The notes under the pieces: generated by a model | What the model was told of the DNA's origin: nothing | Seen by the model: the letters and a program-made list of their open reading frames with translations, nothing else | The model's database searches: none | Origin: Pseudomonadota bacterium | GTDB taxonomy: Bacteria > Pseudomonadota > Gammaproteobacteria > Xanthomonadales > Xanthomonadaceae | Direction: 5' to 3' | Assembly: GCA_020161335.1 (NCBI GenBank) | Contig: JAIUOJ010000011.1 | Coordinates: 1-44,058, forward strand | DNA: 44,058 nucleotides | In this document: piece by piece, positions 17,377 through 25,898 of the stretch | Layout of the letters: each line of letters begins with the position of its first letter | How positions within the stretch are numbered: position 1 is the first letter of the stretch | Program-made: the position numbers and the translations under genes

Positions 17377-18387
17377 ATGAACCGCACCCCCCTGTCCCTT
17401 GCCACCGCGACCGTCGTCGTCGCCCTTGCCACCGCGTCGAGCTGCGCCCTCGCCGGCGGCCATCGCCCCGGGCACGGCCCCGCCCACGGGCCCGGCTTCG
17501 GCCCCTGGCGCGACCCGCAGGCGCTGGTCGCCATCAACACCACCACGGCGGCGGAAGGCTGCCCGATCGAATCGCCCGACGGCCGCGCGCTGTTCATCGC
17601 GTCCAACCGCAGCGCCCCCGGCGCGCAGGGCAAGCTCGATGTCTATCGCGCACGCCGCAACCACGCCGGCACCGAATGGACCACGCCCGAGAACGTGGGC
17701 ACGCCGGTCAACACGCCCGAGTTCGACTACTGCCCGACGCCGATGCGCGGCGGCTGGCTGATGTTCGTCACCTCGATGCAGAACGCCGACGACTGCTTCC
17801 CCGGCGACGTGCCGCCGGCACCGCCGGTGGGCGGCCCCGCGGCCGGCGACATGTACCTGAGCCACGAGCATCCGCGCCGCGGCTGGTCGCCGCCGCTGCA
17901 CCTGGGCTGCTACCCGCACGGCCCGAACACCGCCGGCGCCGAGTTCAGCCCGTCGCTGGTGCACACGCACGCCGGGACCTTCCTGTACTTCTCCAGCAAC
18001 GGCTATCCGGACAGCCAGGGCCAGGATATCTACGCCAGCCGCGTGCTGCGCGACGGCACGATCCTGCCCGGCACGCGCGTGGCCGAACTGAGCACGCCGT
18101 TCGACGACCGCATGCCCAACGTGCGCGGCGACGGGCTGGAGATCGTGTTCAGCTCGAACCGCGCCGGCGCCACCGCCTTCGACCAGGACATCTACGTCGC
18201 CACGCGGCCGCACGCCGGGGCGCCATGGTCGGCGCCGCAGCGGATCGACAACCCCTTCATCAACACGCCCGCCGCGGAAACCCGGGCCTCGCTGTCCGGC
18301 GACGGCACGCGCCTGTACTTCGGGCGAAAGCTCAACGTCGAGGACCCGGGCGACGTGTTCGTCAGTACGCGCACGCGTGCGCGCTGA
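17377..18387 (+). CDS. Exported PD40/TolB-like beta-propeller protein
   Basis: A 336-residue secreted protein. The signal peptide covers about residues 1-27, followed by a His/Gly/Pro-rich stretch. Repeated beta-propeller blades of PD40 type follow: IESPDGRALFIASNRS, LVHTHAGTFLYFSSNGYPDS, VRGDGLEIVFSSNRAG and LSGDGTRLYFGRKL. Each has the SxDG..L.F.S motif. Such proteins bind ligands or partner proteins in the periplasm. The start at ATG 17377 has GGAG ten bases upstream and the signal peptide at its beginning. Confidence 0.82.
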   Translation: MNRTPLSLATATVVVALATASSCALAGGHRPGHGPAHGPGFGPWRDPQALVAINTTTAAEGCPIESPDGRALFIASNRSAPGAQGKLDVYRARRNHAGTEWTTPENVGTPVNTPEFDYCPTPMRGGWLMFVTSMQNADDCFPGDVPPAPPVGGPAAGDMYLSHEHPRRGWSPPLHLGCYPHGPNTAGAEFSPSLVHTHAGTFLYFSSNGYPDSQGQDIYASRVLRDGTILPGTRVAELSTPFDDRMPNVRGDGLEIVFSSNRAGATAFDQDIYVATRPHAGAPWSAPQRIDNPFINTPAAETRASLSGDGTRLYFGRKLNVEDPGDVFVSTRTRAR

Positions 18388-18485
18388 CGCGGAGGTCGTG
18401 CGGGAAGCGAGCGGAGTATCGGTTGGCCAGGACGCGTCCATGTGCGTGCCCGGCCACTTTCATGCGTTTGCCAAGGAGAGACACC

Positions 18486-19559
18486 ATGACCCGAAAGTTG
18501 AGCGCCCCCCAAAACCCCGAGCTCCTGGTTGGAACGGTGGCCGCCATGCGGCTCCTGTCCGGCGAGCGCCAGCCCCAGAATCAACTTGAACGGGAGACGC
18601 TGGCCGAACTCCAGGCGTTGCGGCTGAAACCGGAAGTGGCCCGGCGCATCGTTGCCGCGTTCGAGGCCAAGCCGCGACGGGACCGGCGGCGCCTGTTGGG
18701 CCGCCACGCGGACAAGAGCCTCGCACTCGGGGACATGGCGCCTCCGGCAGAACCCCACACACCGACCCGGAGTCGTCGCGGCGAGCTGCCTTCAGCAAGT
18801 GCGCCGGAGGCCGGGCCGAGCTCCCGCTCAGGACCCGCGTCGGAACACGTGGGACCCTTGAGCGGGGAGCGGAGCACCGGGGAGGCGCCGAGCATTCGCT
18901 ACACGATTCGCTACCTGGGCCTGTGGTGCCAGAAGGAAACGGTCCCCCCCGGGCTGGTGCCGGATGACTGGGGAGCGGACGAGATCTATGTCGTCACCAG
19001 CGGGCTTGCGATCAACAAGGGCGTCAATAGCGCCGTCGGGGTCCTGACCCATCCCATCAACACCCACCCCAAGTATTACGAGGATGTGGACACACACGAA
19101 GAAAGGATCGGACCCGTGGCCGCGGTCTACAGCGGCAACCCCGACACGCTTTCACTGGCGGTGGTCGTCATGGAGCACGACTACGGCAATCCCGACTACT
19201 ACCGGGACGAGATCGAGGCGTTCGTGAGCGGCGCCGTTGCGCTGGCTTCCAGGTTCTGGCCGCCTGCGGTCGTGCTGGCCCTCTTCAAGGACAACATCGT
19301 GGACGCGATCAACTGGATCCTCGGCACCGGGGATGATGTCATCAGCAGCGAAGTGGTGACCTGGGAGCGTCGCGATCTCGAGGCACAGGTGAGCCAGACT
19401 CCGGCCTATTACCACGGCACCAGGGGCGGCGCCTTGTTCACGACGCACCTGTTCACGCACTTCGTCACCAAGCACCGCGGCGAAGGCGCGGAATACGTGG
19501 TGGGTTTCGACATCGAACGCGACCCGCCCCCGAACAGGCCGCCCCCGATCATCCTGTAG
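18486..19559 (+). CDS. Unrecognised two-part protein
   Basis: A 357-residue protein that I do not recognise. The ATG at 18486 has GGAGA eight bases upstream. Residues 1-65 are helical and charged (LERETLAELQALRLKPEVAR). Residues 65-130 are Ser/Pro/Gly-rich and probably disordered. Residues about 132-345 look folded and beta-rich: IRYTIRYLGLWCQ, GADEIYVVTSGLAI, LSLAVVVMEHDYGNPDYYRD, a hydrophobic helix VALASRFWPPAVVLALF, and GAEYVVGFDIERD at the end. The DEIYVV and MEHD motifs with flanking acidic residues recall calcium-binding beta-sandwich domains (impression only). There is no signal peptide. Its codon use is less GC-biased than the neighbours. Confidence 0.72.
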   Translation: MTRKLSAPQNPELLVGTVAAMRLLSGERQPQNQLERETLAELQALRLKPEVARRIVAAFEAKPRRDRRRLLGRHADKSLALGDMAPPAEPHTPTRSRRGELPSASAPEAGPSSRSGPASEHVGPLSGERSTGEAPSIRYTIRYLGLWCQKETVPPGLVPDDWGADEIYVVTSGLAINKGVNSAVGVLTHPINTHPKYYEDVDTHEERIGPVAAVYSGNPDTLSLAVVVMEHDYGNPDYYRDEIEAFVSGAVALASRFWPPAVVLALFKDNIVDAINWILGTGDDVISSEVVTWERRDLEAQVSQTPAYYHGTRGGALFTTHLFTHFVTKHRGEGAEYVVGFDIERDPPPNRPPPIIL

Positions 19560-19872
19560 CCGTTGGGGCACAGGTGCCTTGTCTGCGCGCGGGCCATTGC
19601 AGGGGGGCGCGGGGAACGCCCGAAGCGATGTGCAACCGTCATCAGCCTGGAAGAGAGAGGCTCCCGTGCGGGTTGACGCCTCGGGTCACGTTCTGGAGAT
19701 CGAGGCGCAAACGGAACGGTCGGCGGCGCGTCGACCGGTGCAGAAAGGCCTTGGTGCGCAAATGGTTCGTCGTCGCGCGAGGAGGCCTGGGCAGGCCGCT
19801 GCCCAGGGGCGGGCGCCCGGCGGATCGCAAGTGGAGATCCGGCGCCCGAACAGCAGATTGTCCAGCACCTTG
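19560..19872. other. Intergenic region without a convincing gene
   Basis: This 313-base gap between the unrecognised protein and tatD holds no credible coding frame. It has a nine-base-pair hairpin CCTGGGCAG/CTGCCCAGG (19786-19807, loop GCCG) and an imperfect inverted repeat of GGGCGCC..GGATC with GATCC.GGCGCCC around 19810-19850. Either could end the minus-strand tatD transcript; neither has a T tract. Confidence 0.5.
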
Positions 19873-20697
19873 CTATCGCGCCGGCGCGGGCACTGGCGGC
19901 AGCCGGAAGAACGCCTGCGCCGTGGCGGCGCTCGCCGCCGCGACGACGTCAACCGCTTCGCCGCGGTCGCGCGCGAGTTCCTCGACGATGTGCGGCAGGA
20001 ACGCCGGTTCGTTGCGGCGATCCTTCGGCATCGGCTTGAGCGTGCGCGGCAGCAGGTAGGGCGCGTCGGTCTCGACCATCAGCCGGTGGGCGGGAATGTG
20101 CTTCACCAGTTCGCGCAGGTGCGCGCCACGGCGTTCGTCGCACAGCCAGCCGGTGATGCCGATGTGCCAGTCCTGGTCGAGGTAGTCGAACAGTTCCCCG
20201 CGCGTGCCGGTGAAGCAGTGCACCACCGCCGGGCCGAGCCGGCCGTCGAACTGCTTCATGATCGCCATGAAGTCGGCATGCGCGTCGCGCTGGTGCAGGA
20301 ACAGCGGTTTGCCCACCCCGTCGACCGCAAGATCGACACTGATCTGCAGCTGCCGCTCGAACGCCTTGCGCTGCGCCGGGCGTGGCGAGAAGTCACGGAA
20401 GTAGTCCAGCCCGGTTTCGCCCACGGCCACGACCTCCGGATGCGCCTGCAGCGCGCGCATCTGGGCATCGCACTCCTCGGTGTACTCGACCGCGTGGTGC
20501 GGATGCACGCCGGCGGTGGCGAACAGGACACCCGGGTGCGCCTGCGCAAGCGCCAGGGCCTTCGGCGAATGCTCGCGGCTGGCACCGGTGACGACCAGTT
20601 GCGCCACGCCGGCATCGCGCGCGCGCTGCAGCACCGCGTCGCGGTCGCGGTCGAAGCTGTCGTGGGTGAGGTTGGCGCCGATGTCGATGAGGGGCAT
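19873..20697 (-). CDS. tatD: TatD family metal-dependent hydrolase / DNase
   Basis: A 274-residue TIM-barrel hydrolase with close resemblance to E. coli TatD, a 3'-5' exonuclease. Conserved blocks appear in order: IDIGANLTHDSF, TAGVHPHH, VAVGETGLDYFRDFS, LFLHQRDAH, VHCFTGT, IGITGWLCDERRG, ETDAPYLLPR and RRNEPAFLPHI. A TAGAAT -10 box lies six bases before the ATG, predicting a leaderless transcript. It is divergent from hrpB, with 40 bases between the start codons. Confidence 0.94.
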   Translation of the reverse strand: MPLIDIGANLTHDSFDRDRDAVLQRARDAGVAQLVVTGASREHSPKALALAQAHPGVLFATAGVHPHHAVEYTEECDAQMRALQAHPEVVAVGETGLDYFRDFSPRPAQRKAFERQLQISVDLAVDGVGKPLFLHQRDAHADFMAIMKQFDGRLGPAVVHCFTGTRGELFDYLDQDWHIGITGWLCDERRGAHLRELVKHIPAHRLMVETDAPYLLPRTLKPMPKDRRNEPAFLPHIVEELARDRGEAVDVVAAASAATAQAFFRLPPVPAPAR

Positions 20698-20703
20698 CGC
20701 GCC

Positions 20704-20709
20704 ATTCTA
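20704..20709 (-). promoter_or_regulatory. -10 box of tatD (leaderless)
   Basis: On the minus strand, TAGAAT is followed by six bases and then the tatD ATG at 20697, so transcription would start at about the A of ATG. The same arrangement is seen for queF (31090-31095). Confidence 0.55.
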
Positions 20710-20723
20710 CCGGGAGGGGCCGG

Positions 20724-20729
20724 TATCCT
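20724..20729 (+). promoter_or_regulatory. Possible -10 box of hrpB
   Basis: TATCCT lies eight bases before the hrpB ATG (20738), again predicting a very short or absent leader. It faces away from the tatD promoter in the 40-base divergent gap. Confidence 0.35.
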
Positions 20730-20737
20730 TGCTGCGC

Positions 20738-23236
20738 ATGGCTGCACCCGACTTTCCCATCACGCCCCTGCTGCCGGATCTCGTGCGCAGCCTCGCCACG
20801 CATCCGCGCCTGGTGCTGGAGGCGCCGCCGGGCGCGGGCAAGACCACGCAGGTGCCGCTGGCCCTGCTCGATGCATCGTGGCTGCAGGGGCGGAAGATCG
20901 TGATGCTGGAACCGCGCCGGGTGGCGGCACGCAGCGCGGCGATGTTCATGGCGAGGCAGCTGGGCGAAGACGTCGGCGGCACCATCGGTTATCGCATCCG
21001 CTTCGAGAACAGGGTGTCGTCGCGGACGCGGATCGAGGTGGTGACCGAGGGCATCCTCACACGGATGGTCCAGGACGACCCGACGCTCGAAGGCATCGGC
21101 GCGTTGCTGTTCGACGAGTTCCACGAACGCCATCTCGCCGGCGACCTCGGGCTGGCGCTGGCGCTGGACGTGCAGGCGGGCTTGCGTGAAGACCTGCGCC
21201 TCGTCGCGATGTCCGCCACGCTCGACGGCGAACGCTTGGCGCAGTTCCTCGACGCGCCGCGGCTGTCGAGCGAAGGACGTCACTTTCCGGTCCGCACAGA
21301 GCACGTTCCCGCGCGCCGCGACGAAGCGCTGGAGCCGCACACGCGTCGCGCGATCGAACAGGCGCTGGCGCAGCATCCGGGCGACGTGCTGGTGTTCCTG
21401 CCGGGCCGGCGCGAGATCGCACGCGTCGCGCAGTCGCTTGCACAGACCACCATCGATGCCGACGTGCTCGAGCTGCACGGCGACCTGCCCGTCGAGCAGC
21501 AGTCGCGCGTATTGCAGCCGGCGGACGACGGCCGGCGGCGCGTGGTGCTGGCGACCAACGTCGCCGAATCCAGCGTCACCCTGCCCGGCGTGCGCGTGGT
21601 GATCGACAGTGGCTTGGCGCGCGAGCCGCGCTTCGATCCCAACAGCGGCTTCTCGCGCCTGGACGTGGTGGCGATTTCGCAGGCCTCGGCCGACCAGCGC
21701 GCGGGCCGCGCCGGTCGCGTCGCCGACGGCTGGGCCTACCGGCTGTGGCCGCAGTCGCAGCGGCTGGAACCGCAGCGGCGACCGGAGATCGCGCAGGTCG
21801 AACTCGCCTCGCTGGCGTTGGAGCTCGCCGCCTGGGGCAGCGACGCCCTGCGCTTCGTCGACCCGCCGCCGGCGGGCGCACTCGCCGCGGCGCGCGACCT
21901 GCTGCAACGGCTGGGCGCGCTCGACGCGGGCGCGGGGATCACCGCGACCGGCCGGCGCATGCTGGCGCTGGGCACGCATCCGCGGCTCGCGGCGATGCTG
22001 CTGGCCGTGGGCGACGACGCGGCGCGCGCGCTGGCCTGCGACCTCGCCGCACTGGTCGAGGCGCGCGACCCACTGCGCACGCGCGACGACGGCTGGCGCG
22101 CGCGCTGGCAGGCGCTGGCGGCGTTCCGCGCGGGACGCGGGAGCGGCGATGCGCACCGCGGCGCGCTGGCGACCATCGATGCCGCCGCGAAGCAGTGGCG
22201 TCGTCGCGTCGGCGCGAAGGCGCCGCCCGCTGCGGACATGCCTGCACACGCACTCGGCGACCTGCTGGCGCACGCCTTCCCCGATCGCATCGGCCGCGCG
22301 CATCCGCGCGATCCGCAGCGCTATGCCCTGGCCAACGGGCGCATGGCCCGCATCGCCGACGACAGCACGCTGCGCGGCGAGCCGTGGATCGTCGCCAGCG
22401 AGCTGCGGTTCGAGGCCAGGGACTCGCTGGTGCTGCGTGGCGCAGCGGTGGATGAAGCGCGGCTGCGCGCGGATTTCGGCGCGCGTTTCATCGAACGCGA
22501 CGAAGTGCGCTGGGATGCCGCGAAACGCGCGCTGGTATCCGAACGCGTGCAGCGTTTCGACGGGATCGTGCTCGATGCACGCCCCGCCGGGCGCGTCGAT
22601 CCCGCGCTCGCCGCCCGTGCGCTCGTCGATGCCGTTTCCGAGCTGGGCCTCGACGCCTTGCCGTGGAGCGATGGATTGCGCCAGTGGCGCGCCCGCGTGC
22701 AGTCGCTGCGCACATGGATGCCGGACCTCGACCTGCCGGATCTTTCCGACGACGCGCTGCTGGCGACGCGCGAGGCGTGGCTGCTGCCGCTGTTCGGCGG
22801 CGCGACGCGGCTGGACGCGCTTTCACCGGAGGCGTTCGCCGAGGGCCTGCGCGGGCGGCTCGACTGGTCGCAACGCCAGTGCGTCGAAGCGCTGGCGCCG
22901 GTGCGCCTCGTGGTGCCTTCGGGCATGGAGCGCCGCATCGACTACGCCCTCGCGCACGACGGCTCGCCGCAGCCGCCGGTGCTGGCGGTCAAACTGCAGG
23001 AGCTGTTCGGCCTGGCCGAAACGCCGCGCATCGCCGACGGTCGCGTGCCGTTGACGCTCCACCTGCTGTCGCCGGCCGGCCGGCCGCTCCAGGTCACCCA
23101 GGACCTGCGCGGGTTCTGGGAGCGGACCTATCCGGAAGTGAAGAAGGAAATGAAGGGAAGGTATCCGCGGCATCCGTGGCCGGACGATCCCTGGAACGCG
23201 ACGGCCACCCATCGCGCGAAGCCGCGGGGGACGTAG
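20738..23236 (+). CDS. hrpB: ATP-dependent RNA helicase HrpB
   Basis: An 832-residue DExH-box helicase of the HrpA/HrpB type, not related to hypersensitive-response genes. Walker A is APPGAGKTTQVPL; motif II is DEFHERHL; motif III is SATLDG; VLATNVAESSVT and QRAGRAGR are motifs V and VI. The C-terminal HrpB domain runs to the end, with the conserved PVLAVKLQELFGLAETP and GFWERTYPEVKKEMKGRYPR-type finish. The ATG at 20738 gives the usual length; any longer reading overlaps tatD. Confidence 0.96.
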   Translation: MAAPDFPITPLLPDLVRSLATHPRLVLEAPPGAGKTTQVPLALLDASWLQGRKIVMLEPRRVAARSAAMFMARQLGEDVGGTIGYRIRFENRVSSRTRIEVVTEGILTRMVQDDPTLEGIGALLFDEFHERHLAGDLGLALALDVQAGLREDLRLVAMSATLDGERLAQFLDAPRLSSEGRHFPVRTEHVPARRDEALEPHTRRAIEQALAQHPGDVLVFLPGRREIARVAQSLAQTTIDADVLELHGDLPVEQQSRVLQPADDGRRRVVLATNVAESSVTLPGVRVVIDSGLAREPRFDPNSGFSRLDVVAISQASADQRAGRAGRVADGWAYRLWPQSQRLEPQRRPEIAQVELASLALELAAWGSDALRFVDPPPAGALAAARDLLQRLGALDAGAGITATGRRMLALGTHPRLAAMLLAVGDDAARALACDLAALVEARDPLRTRDDGWRARWQALAAFRAGRGSGDAHRGALATIDAAAKQWRRRVGAKAPPAADMPAHALGDLLAHAFPDRIGRAHPRDPQRYALANGRMARIADDSTLRGEPWIVASELRFEARDSLVLRGAAVDEARLRADFGARFIERDEVRWDAAKRALVSERVQRFDGIVLDARPAGRVDPALAARALVDAVSELGLDALPWSDGLRQWRARVQSLRTWMPDLDLPDLSDDALLATREAWLLPLFGGATRLDALSPEAFAEGLRGRLDWSQRQCVEALAPVRLVVPSGMERRIDYALAHDGSPQPPVLAVKLQELFGLAETPRIADGRVPLTLHLLSPAGRPLQVTQDLRGFWERTYPEVKKEMKGRYPRHPWPDDPWNATATHRAKPRGT

Positions 23237-23437
23237 CACGTGGGGCGCATGGAAGCGGTGGGCGAGTCATTGCAGACACCCGTGGCGACGGTGGGGCTTG
23301 CCGCAGGCGGGCGGAATCCGGCGGCGCGGCGAAGCTGACCGGCAGGCAACCCGGCCCTGCCGGTTGTCACGACGGCTCCACGCCATCAGCGGCACACTGA
23401 CGCATCATCATCGGCTCCAAGGCACGAGGACACCTGC

Positions 23438-23806
23438 ATGGGCAAGTTCGATTCCTACGGCGGCAAGGTCATGGACCTGGTGGGCCAGGTCGGCGACAAC
23501 ATCCGTGATGCGCTGCCGGATACGGCCGGCAAGTGGCTGCAGACCGGCGCGGCGCTGGGCGTGGCCAAGACCGGTTCGAAGGCGGTGGGCGGCTTCATCC
23601 GCCGTAACCCGGCCGTGGCGGTGGCCGCCGCGATCGGCGCCGGCGTGGTCTGGTACGCGGTGCATCGCCAGCGCAAGAAGCAGCTCGCCGAAGGCGGCCA
23701 GGTGATCGAGGGCAAGTCGCGCCGGGTCGAGGCGCGCAAGGTGGCCGCCAAGGCGCCGGCGTCGCGGACGCGTCGCGCCGCCACCAAGGCCGACGAGCAG
23801 GCCTGA
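23438..23806 (+). CDS. Small single-helix membrane protein, basic C-terminus
   Basis: A 122-residue protein. Residues 1-45 are amphipathic (KFDSYGGKVMDLVGQVGDN), then FIRRNPAVAVAAAIGAGVVW forms a transmembrane helix (about 52-72). A Lys/Arg/Ala-rich tail follows (RRVEARKVAAKAPASRTRRA). The RRNP-helix-basic layout is reminiscent of YqjD/ElaB-type inner-membrane proteins, which bind ribosomes, but with the order of basic tail and helix reversed. The function is unknown. GAGGAC upstream can serve as Shine-Dalgarno. Confidence 0.75.
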   Translation: MGKFDSYGGKVMDLVGQVGDNIRDALPDTAGKWLQTGAALGVAKTGSKAVGGFIRRNPAVAVAAAIGAGVVWYAVHRQRKKQLAEGGQVIEGKSRRVEARKVAAKAPASRTRRAATKADEQA

Positions 23807-23818
23807 TCCCCGGGGCGC

Positions 23819-24931
23819 TCAGGCCGGCGGCGCTTCGCGCAGTTCCAGCACGAAGCGCGCGCCGCCGCCTTCGCGGTCTTCGTAGCGCAGTTCGCCGCCG
23901 CTCGCGGCCACGATCTGCCGCGCCAGCGACAGGCCGAGGCCGGTGGACGCCTCGTCCGTCGCGCGGTCGCCGGTGCGGATGCGGAAGTAGGGCGTGAACA
24001 GCGAGGCCTGCTGCGCGCGCGGGATGCCCGGGCCGCGGTCTTCCACCCACAGTTGCCAGAACCCCGGCGCGCCGGGCTGCACCGACAGCTCGATGTCGCT
24101 TGCCGGCGCGTACTTGATGGCATTGCTGATCAGGTTCTCGCAGACCTGGCGCAAGGCCAGCGGGTCGCCGGCCACCCTTACATCGTTGTCGATCGACGCG
24201 ATGCGCAGCGCCGCGCCGCGATCTTCCAGCTGCAGCGCGTAGCGCTGCTCCAGCCATTGCAGCAGGTCGCGCAGGCAGGCCCGTGCCGGCGGCGTGTCGC
24301 GCGCCTGCGCGCCGGCCTGGCGGGCCTGGGTCTCGAGGTAGCGGCGGATGTAGCCCAGCGCGTCCCCGGCGCTGTCCTGCACCATCTGCAGGTAGCGCGG
24401 TACGCGCTCGGGACGGGTGCGGCCGTCGATCAGCAGCTCGCTCGCGAACAGGATGCTGGTCAGCGGGTTCTTGAGGTCGTGCGCGACCAGGTTGACCAGC
24501 TCTTCGCGCTCGCGCGCGACCCGCTCCAGCCGGTCGCGGGTCAGCTTCAGGCCGATGTGCGCCTGCACGCGCGCCATCAGCTCCTCGGGCATGAAGGGCT
24601 TGGTCACGTAGTCGACCGCGCCGGAGTCGAAGGCGCGCAGCAGCAGGTCGCGGTCCTGGGCGACGGTGAGGAACACCACCGGCAGCGATGACCAGTGCGG
24701 GCGCGCGCGGATCTCGTGCAGCAGGTCGAAGCCGTCCATGCCCGGCATCAGCATGTCCAGCAGCATCAGGTCGGGCAGCTGCTGTTCCAGCGACTGCAGC
24801 GCCTCGGCGCCGTGTTCGGCGGTGGTCACCGCATAGCCGTGGCGCATCAGCAGCGCGCTGATGACGCGCAGGTTCGACGGCTGGTCGTCGACCACCAGCA
24901 CCCGTCCGGCGATGTTCCTCGCGCTGGTCAT
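23819..24931 (-). CDS. Response regulator / histidine kinase hybrid
   Basis: A 370-residue cytoplasmic two-component protein with an N-terminal receiver (residues 8-122; phospho-acceptor Asp59 in LMLLDMLMPGMDG; Lys111 in VTKPF). A HisKA dimerisation helix carries VAHDLKNPLTS with phospho-His151. A C-terminal HATPase domain has the N box NLISNAIKYAP, G1 VEDRGPGIP and G2 TGLGLSLARQI. No transmembrane segments are present, so it must be fed by a partner protein. Receiver-first kinases often pass on signals from another kinase (family knowledge). No cognate partner is seen nearby. Confidence 0.93.
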   Translation of the reverse strand: MTSARNIAGRVLVVDDQPSNLRVISALLMRHGYAVTTAEHGAEALQSLEQQLPDLMLLDMLMPGMDGFDLLHEIRARPHWSSLPVVFLTVAQDRDLLLRAFDSGAVDYVTKPFMPEELMARVQAHIGLKLTRDRLERVAREREELVNLVAHDLKNPLTSILFASELLIDGRTRPERVPRYLQMVQDSAGDALGYIRRYLETQARQAGAQARDTPPARACLRDLLQWLEQRYALQLEDRGAALRIASIDNDVRVAGDPLALRQVCENLISNAIKYAPASDIELSVQPGAPGFWQLWVEDRGPGIPRAQQASLFTPYFRIRTGDRATDEASTGLGLSLARQIVAASGGELRYEDREGGGARFVLELREAPPA

Positions 24932-25039
24932 CCTGCCCTGGCCCGTCCCCGGAAGCCGCTCGTGCGCGCCTGGCGCACACGCTTCGAACGGCGACGTTAC
25001 CAGACCGGCGCGGGCCGCGGCCGTGACCGGCTGAACCGT

Positions 25040-25606
25040 TCAGCTCCGCCCGGGCGGCCCGTGCGCCGGCGCGACTTCGCGCCACTGGCCCGGCAACAGG
25101 TCGTCGAGCGCGTGGTGGCCGATCGCCACGCGCACCAGGCGCAGGGTGGGCAGGCCGACCGCCGCGGTCATCCGCCGCACCTGGCGGTTGCGGCCTTCGC
25201 GGATCGTCATGGCCAGCCAGGCGTCGGGCACGGTCTTGCGCATGCGCACCGGCGGGTCGCGCGGCCACAGCGCCGGCGGCGGGTCGAGCCGCTGTACCTC
25301 GGCCGGTCGCGTCGGTCCGTCATTGAGCCGCACGCCCGCGCGCAGCGCATCGAGCTGTACGGGCGACGGCGTGCCCTCCACCTGCACCCAGTAGGTCTTG
25401 CCCAGGGTGTGCCGCGGATCGGTGATGCGGTGTGCGAGCATGCCGTCATCGGTCAGCAGCAGCAGGCCTTCGCTGTCATGGTCGAGCCGGCCCGCCGGAT
25501 ACACCCCCGCCGGCAAGCCGAAAGCGGCCAGCGTCGGCCGCGGCGGCAGGCTGCGGTCGGTGAACTGGCAGAGCACGCCGTGGGGCTTGTTGAAGGCGAT
25601 GAGCAT
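25040..25606 (-). CDS. rluE: 23S rRNA pseudouridine synthase RluE-like
   Basis: A 188-residue pseudouridine synthase of the RsuA/RluE/RluF branch, lacking an S4 domain as RluE does. Catalytic Asp lies in PAGRLDHDSEGLLLLTDDG. The RsuA-family motifs LGKTYWVQVEG and IREGRNRQVRRMTAAVGLP are present. RluE modifies U2457 of 23S rRNA in E. coli (established); the exact target here is inferred. ATG 25606 (MLIAFNKPHGVL) is chosen over an upstream TTG. Confidence 0.92.
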   Translation of the reverse strand: MLIAFNKPHGVLCQFTDRSLPPRPTLAAFGLPAGVYPAGRLDHDSEGLLLLTDDGMLAHRITDPRHTLGKTYWVQVEGTPSPVQLDALRAGVRLNDGPTRPAEVQRLDPPPALWPRDPPVRMRKTVPDAWLAMTIREGRNRQVRRMTAAVGLPTLRLVRVAIGHHALDDLLPGQWREVAPAHGPPGRS

Positions 25607-25650
25607 GGGGGGCAACCGGGCGGCAAGCGTGGAACGACAGGCGACGAACC

Positions 25651-25680
25651 TGTCATCCCGAGCGTAGCGAGGGACCTGCC
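25651..25680. repeat. Dispersed repeat of the TCATCCCGAGCGTAGCGAGGG type
   Basis: This element lies within a 291-base gap between rluE and the methyltransferase. Words of this type recur between genes in many proteobacterial genomes (recognised by style). Its core GAGCGTAGCGAG recurs at about 42218-42230 inside the palindromic block. The rest of the gap (25681-25898) is GC-rich with no gene seen. Confidence 0.5.
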
Positions 25681-25898
25681 TTCATCGTTGCGAAGGCACA
25701 ACGCCACGGCAGGCGTTCGTTGTCTGCGGGACCACGAACGGGGGCCGAAACCGTGGCCGCGGCGGCTCGAAGCGCATCAGCCGCGGCGGCGCGAACCCGG
25801 GGGGCGGTTGGCCTGCCCGCGGCGGCGCCGGCGGGCGACATCGACAGGGCGGTCATCGACGCCCGCGCGCGCGGTGCGGGCATCGACGGCATCCGGAC

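Noticed and set aside
19574..20059. Plus-strand open frame before and across the end of tatD
   Set aside because: Basic Arg-rich translation with no features; overlaps tatD coding sequence on the other strand.
20738..23236. HrpB as a type III secretion / hypersensitive response regulator
   Set aside because: The sequence carries DExH helicase motifs throughout; the name is a coincidence.
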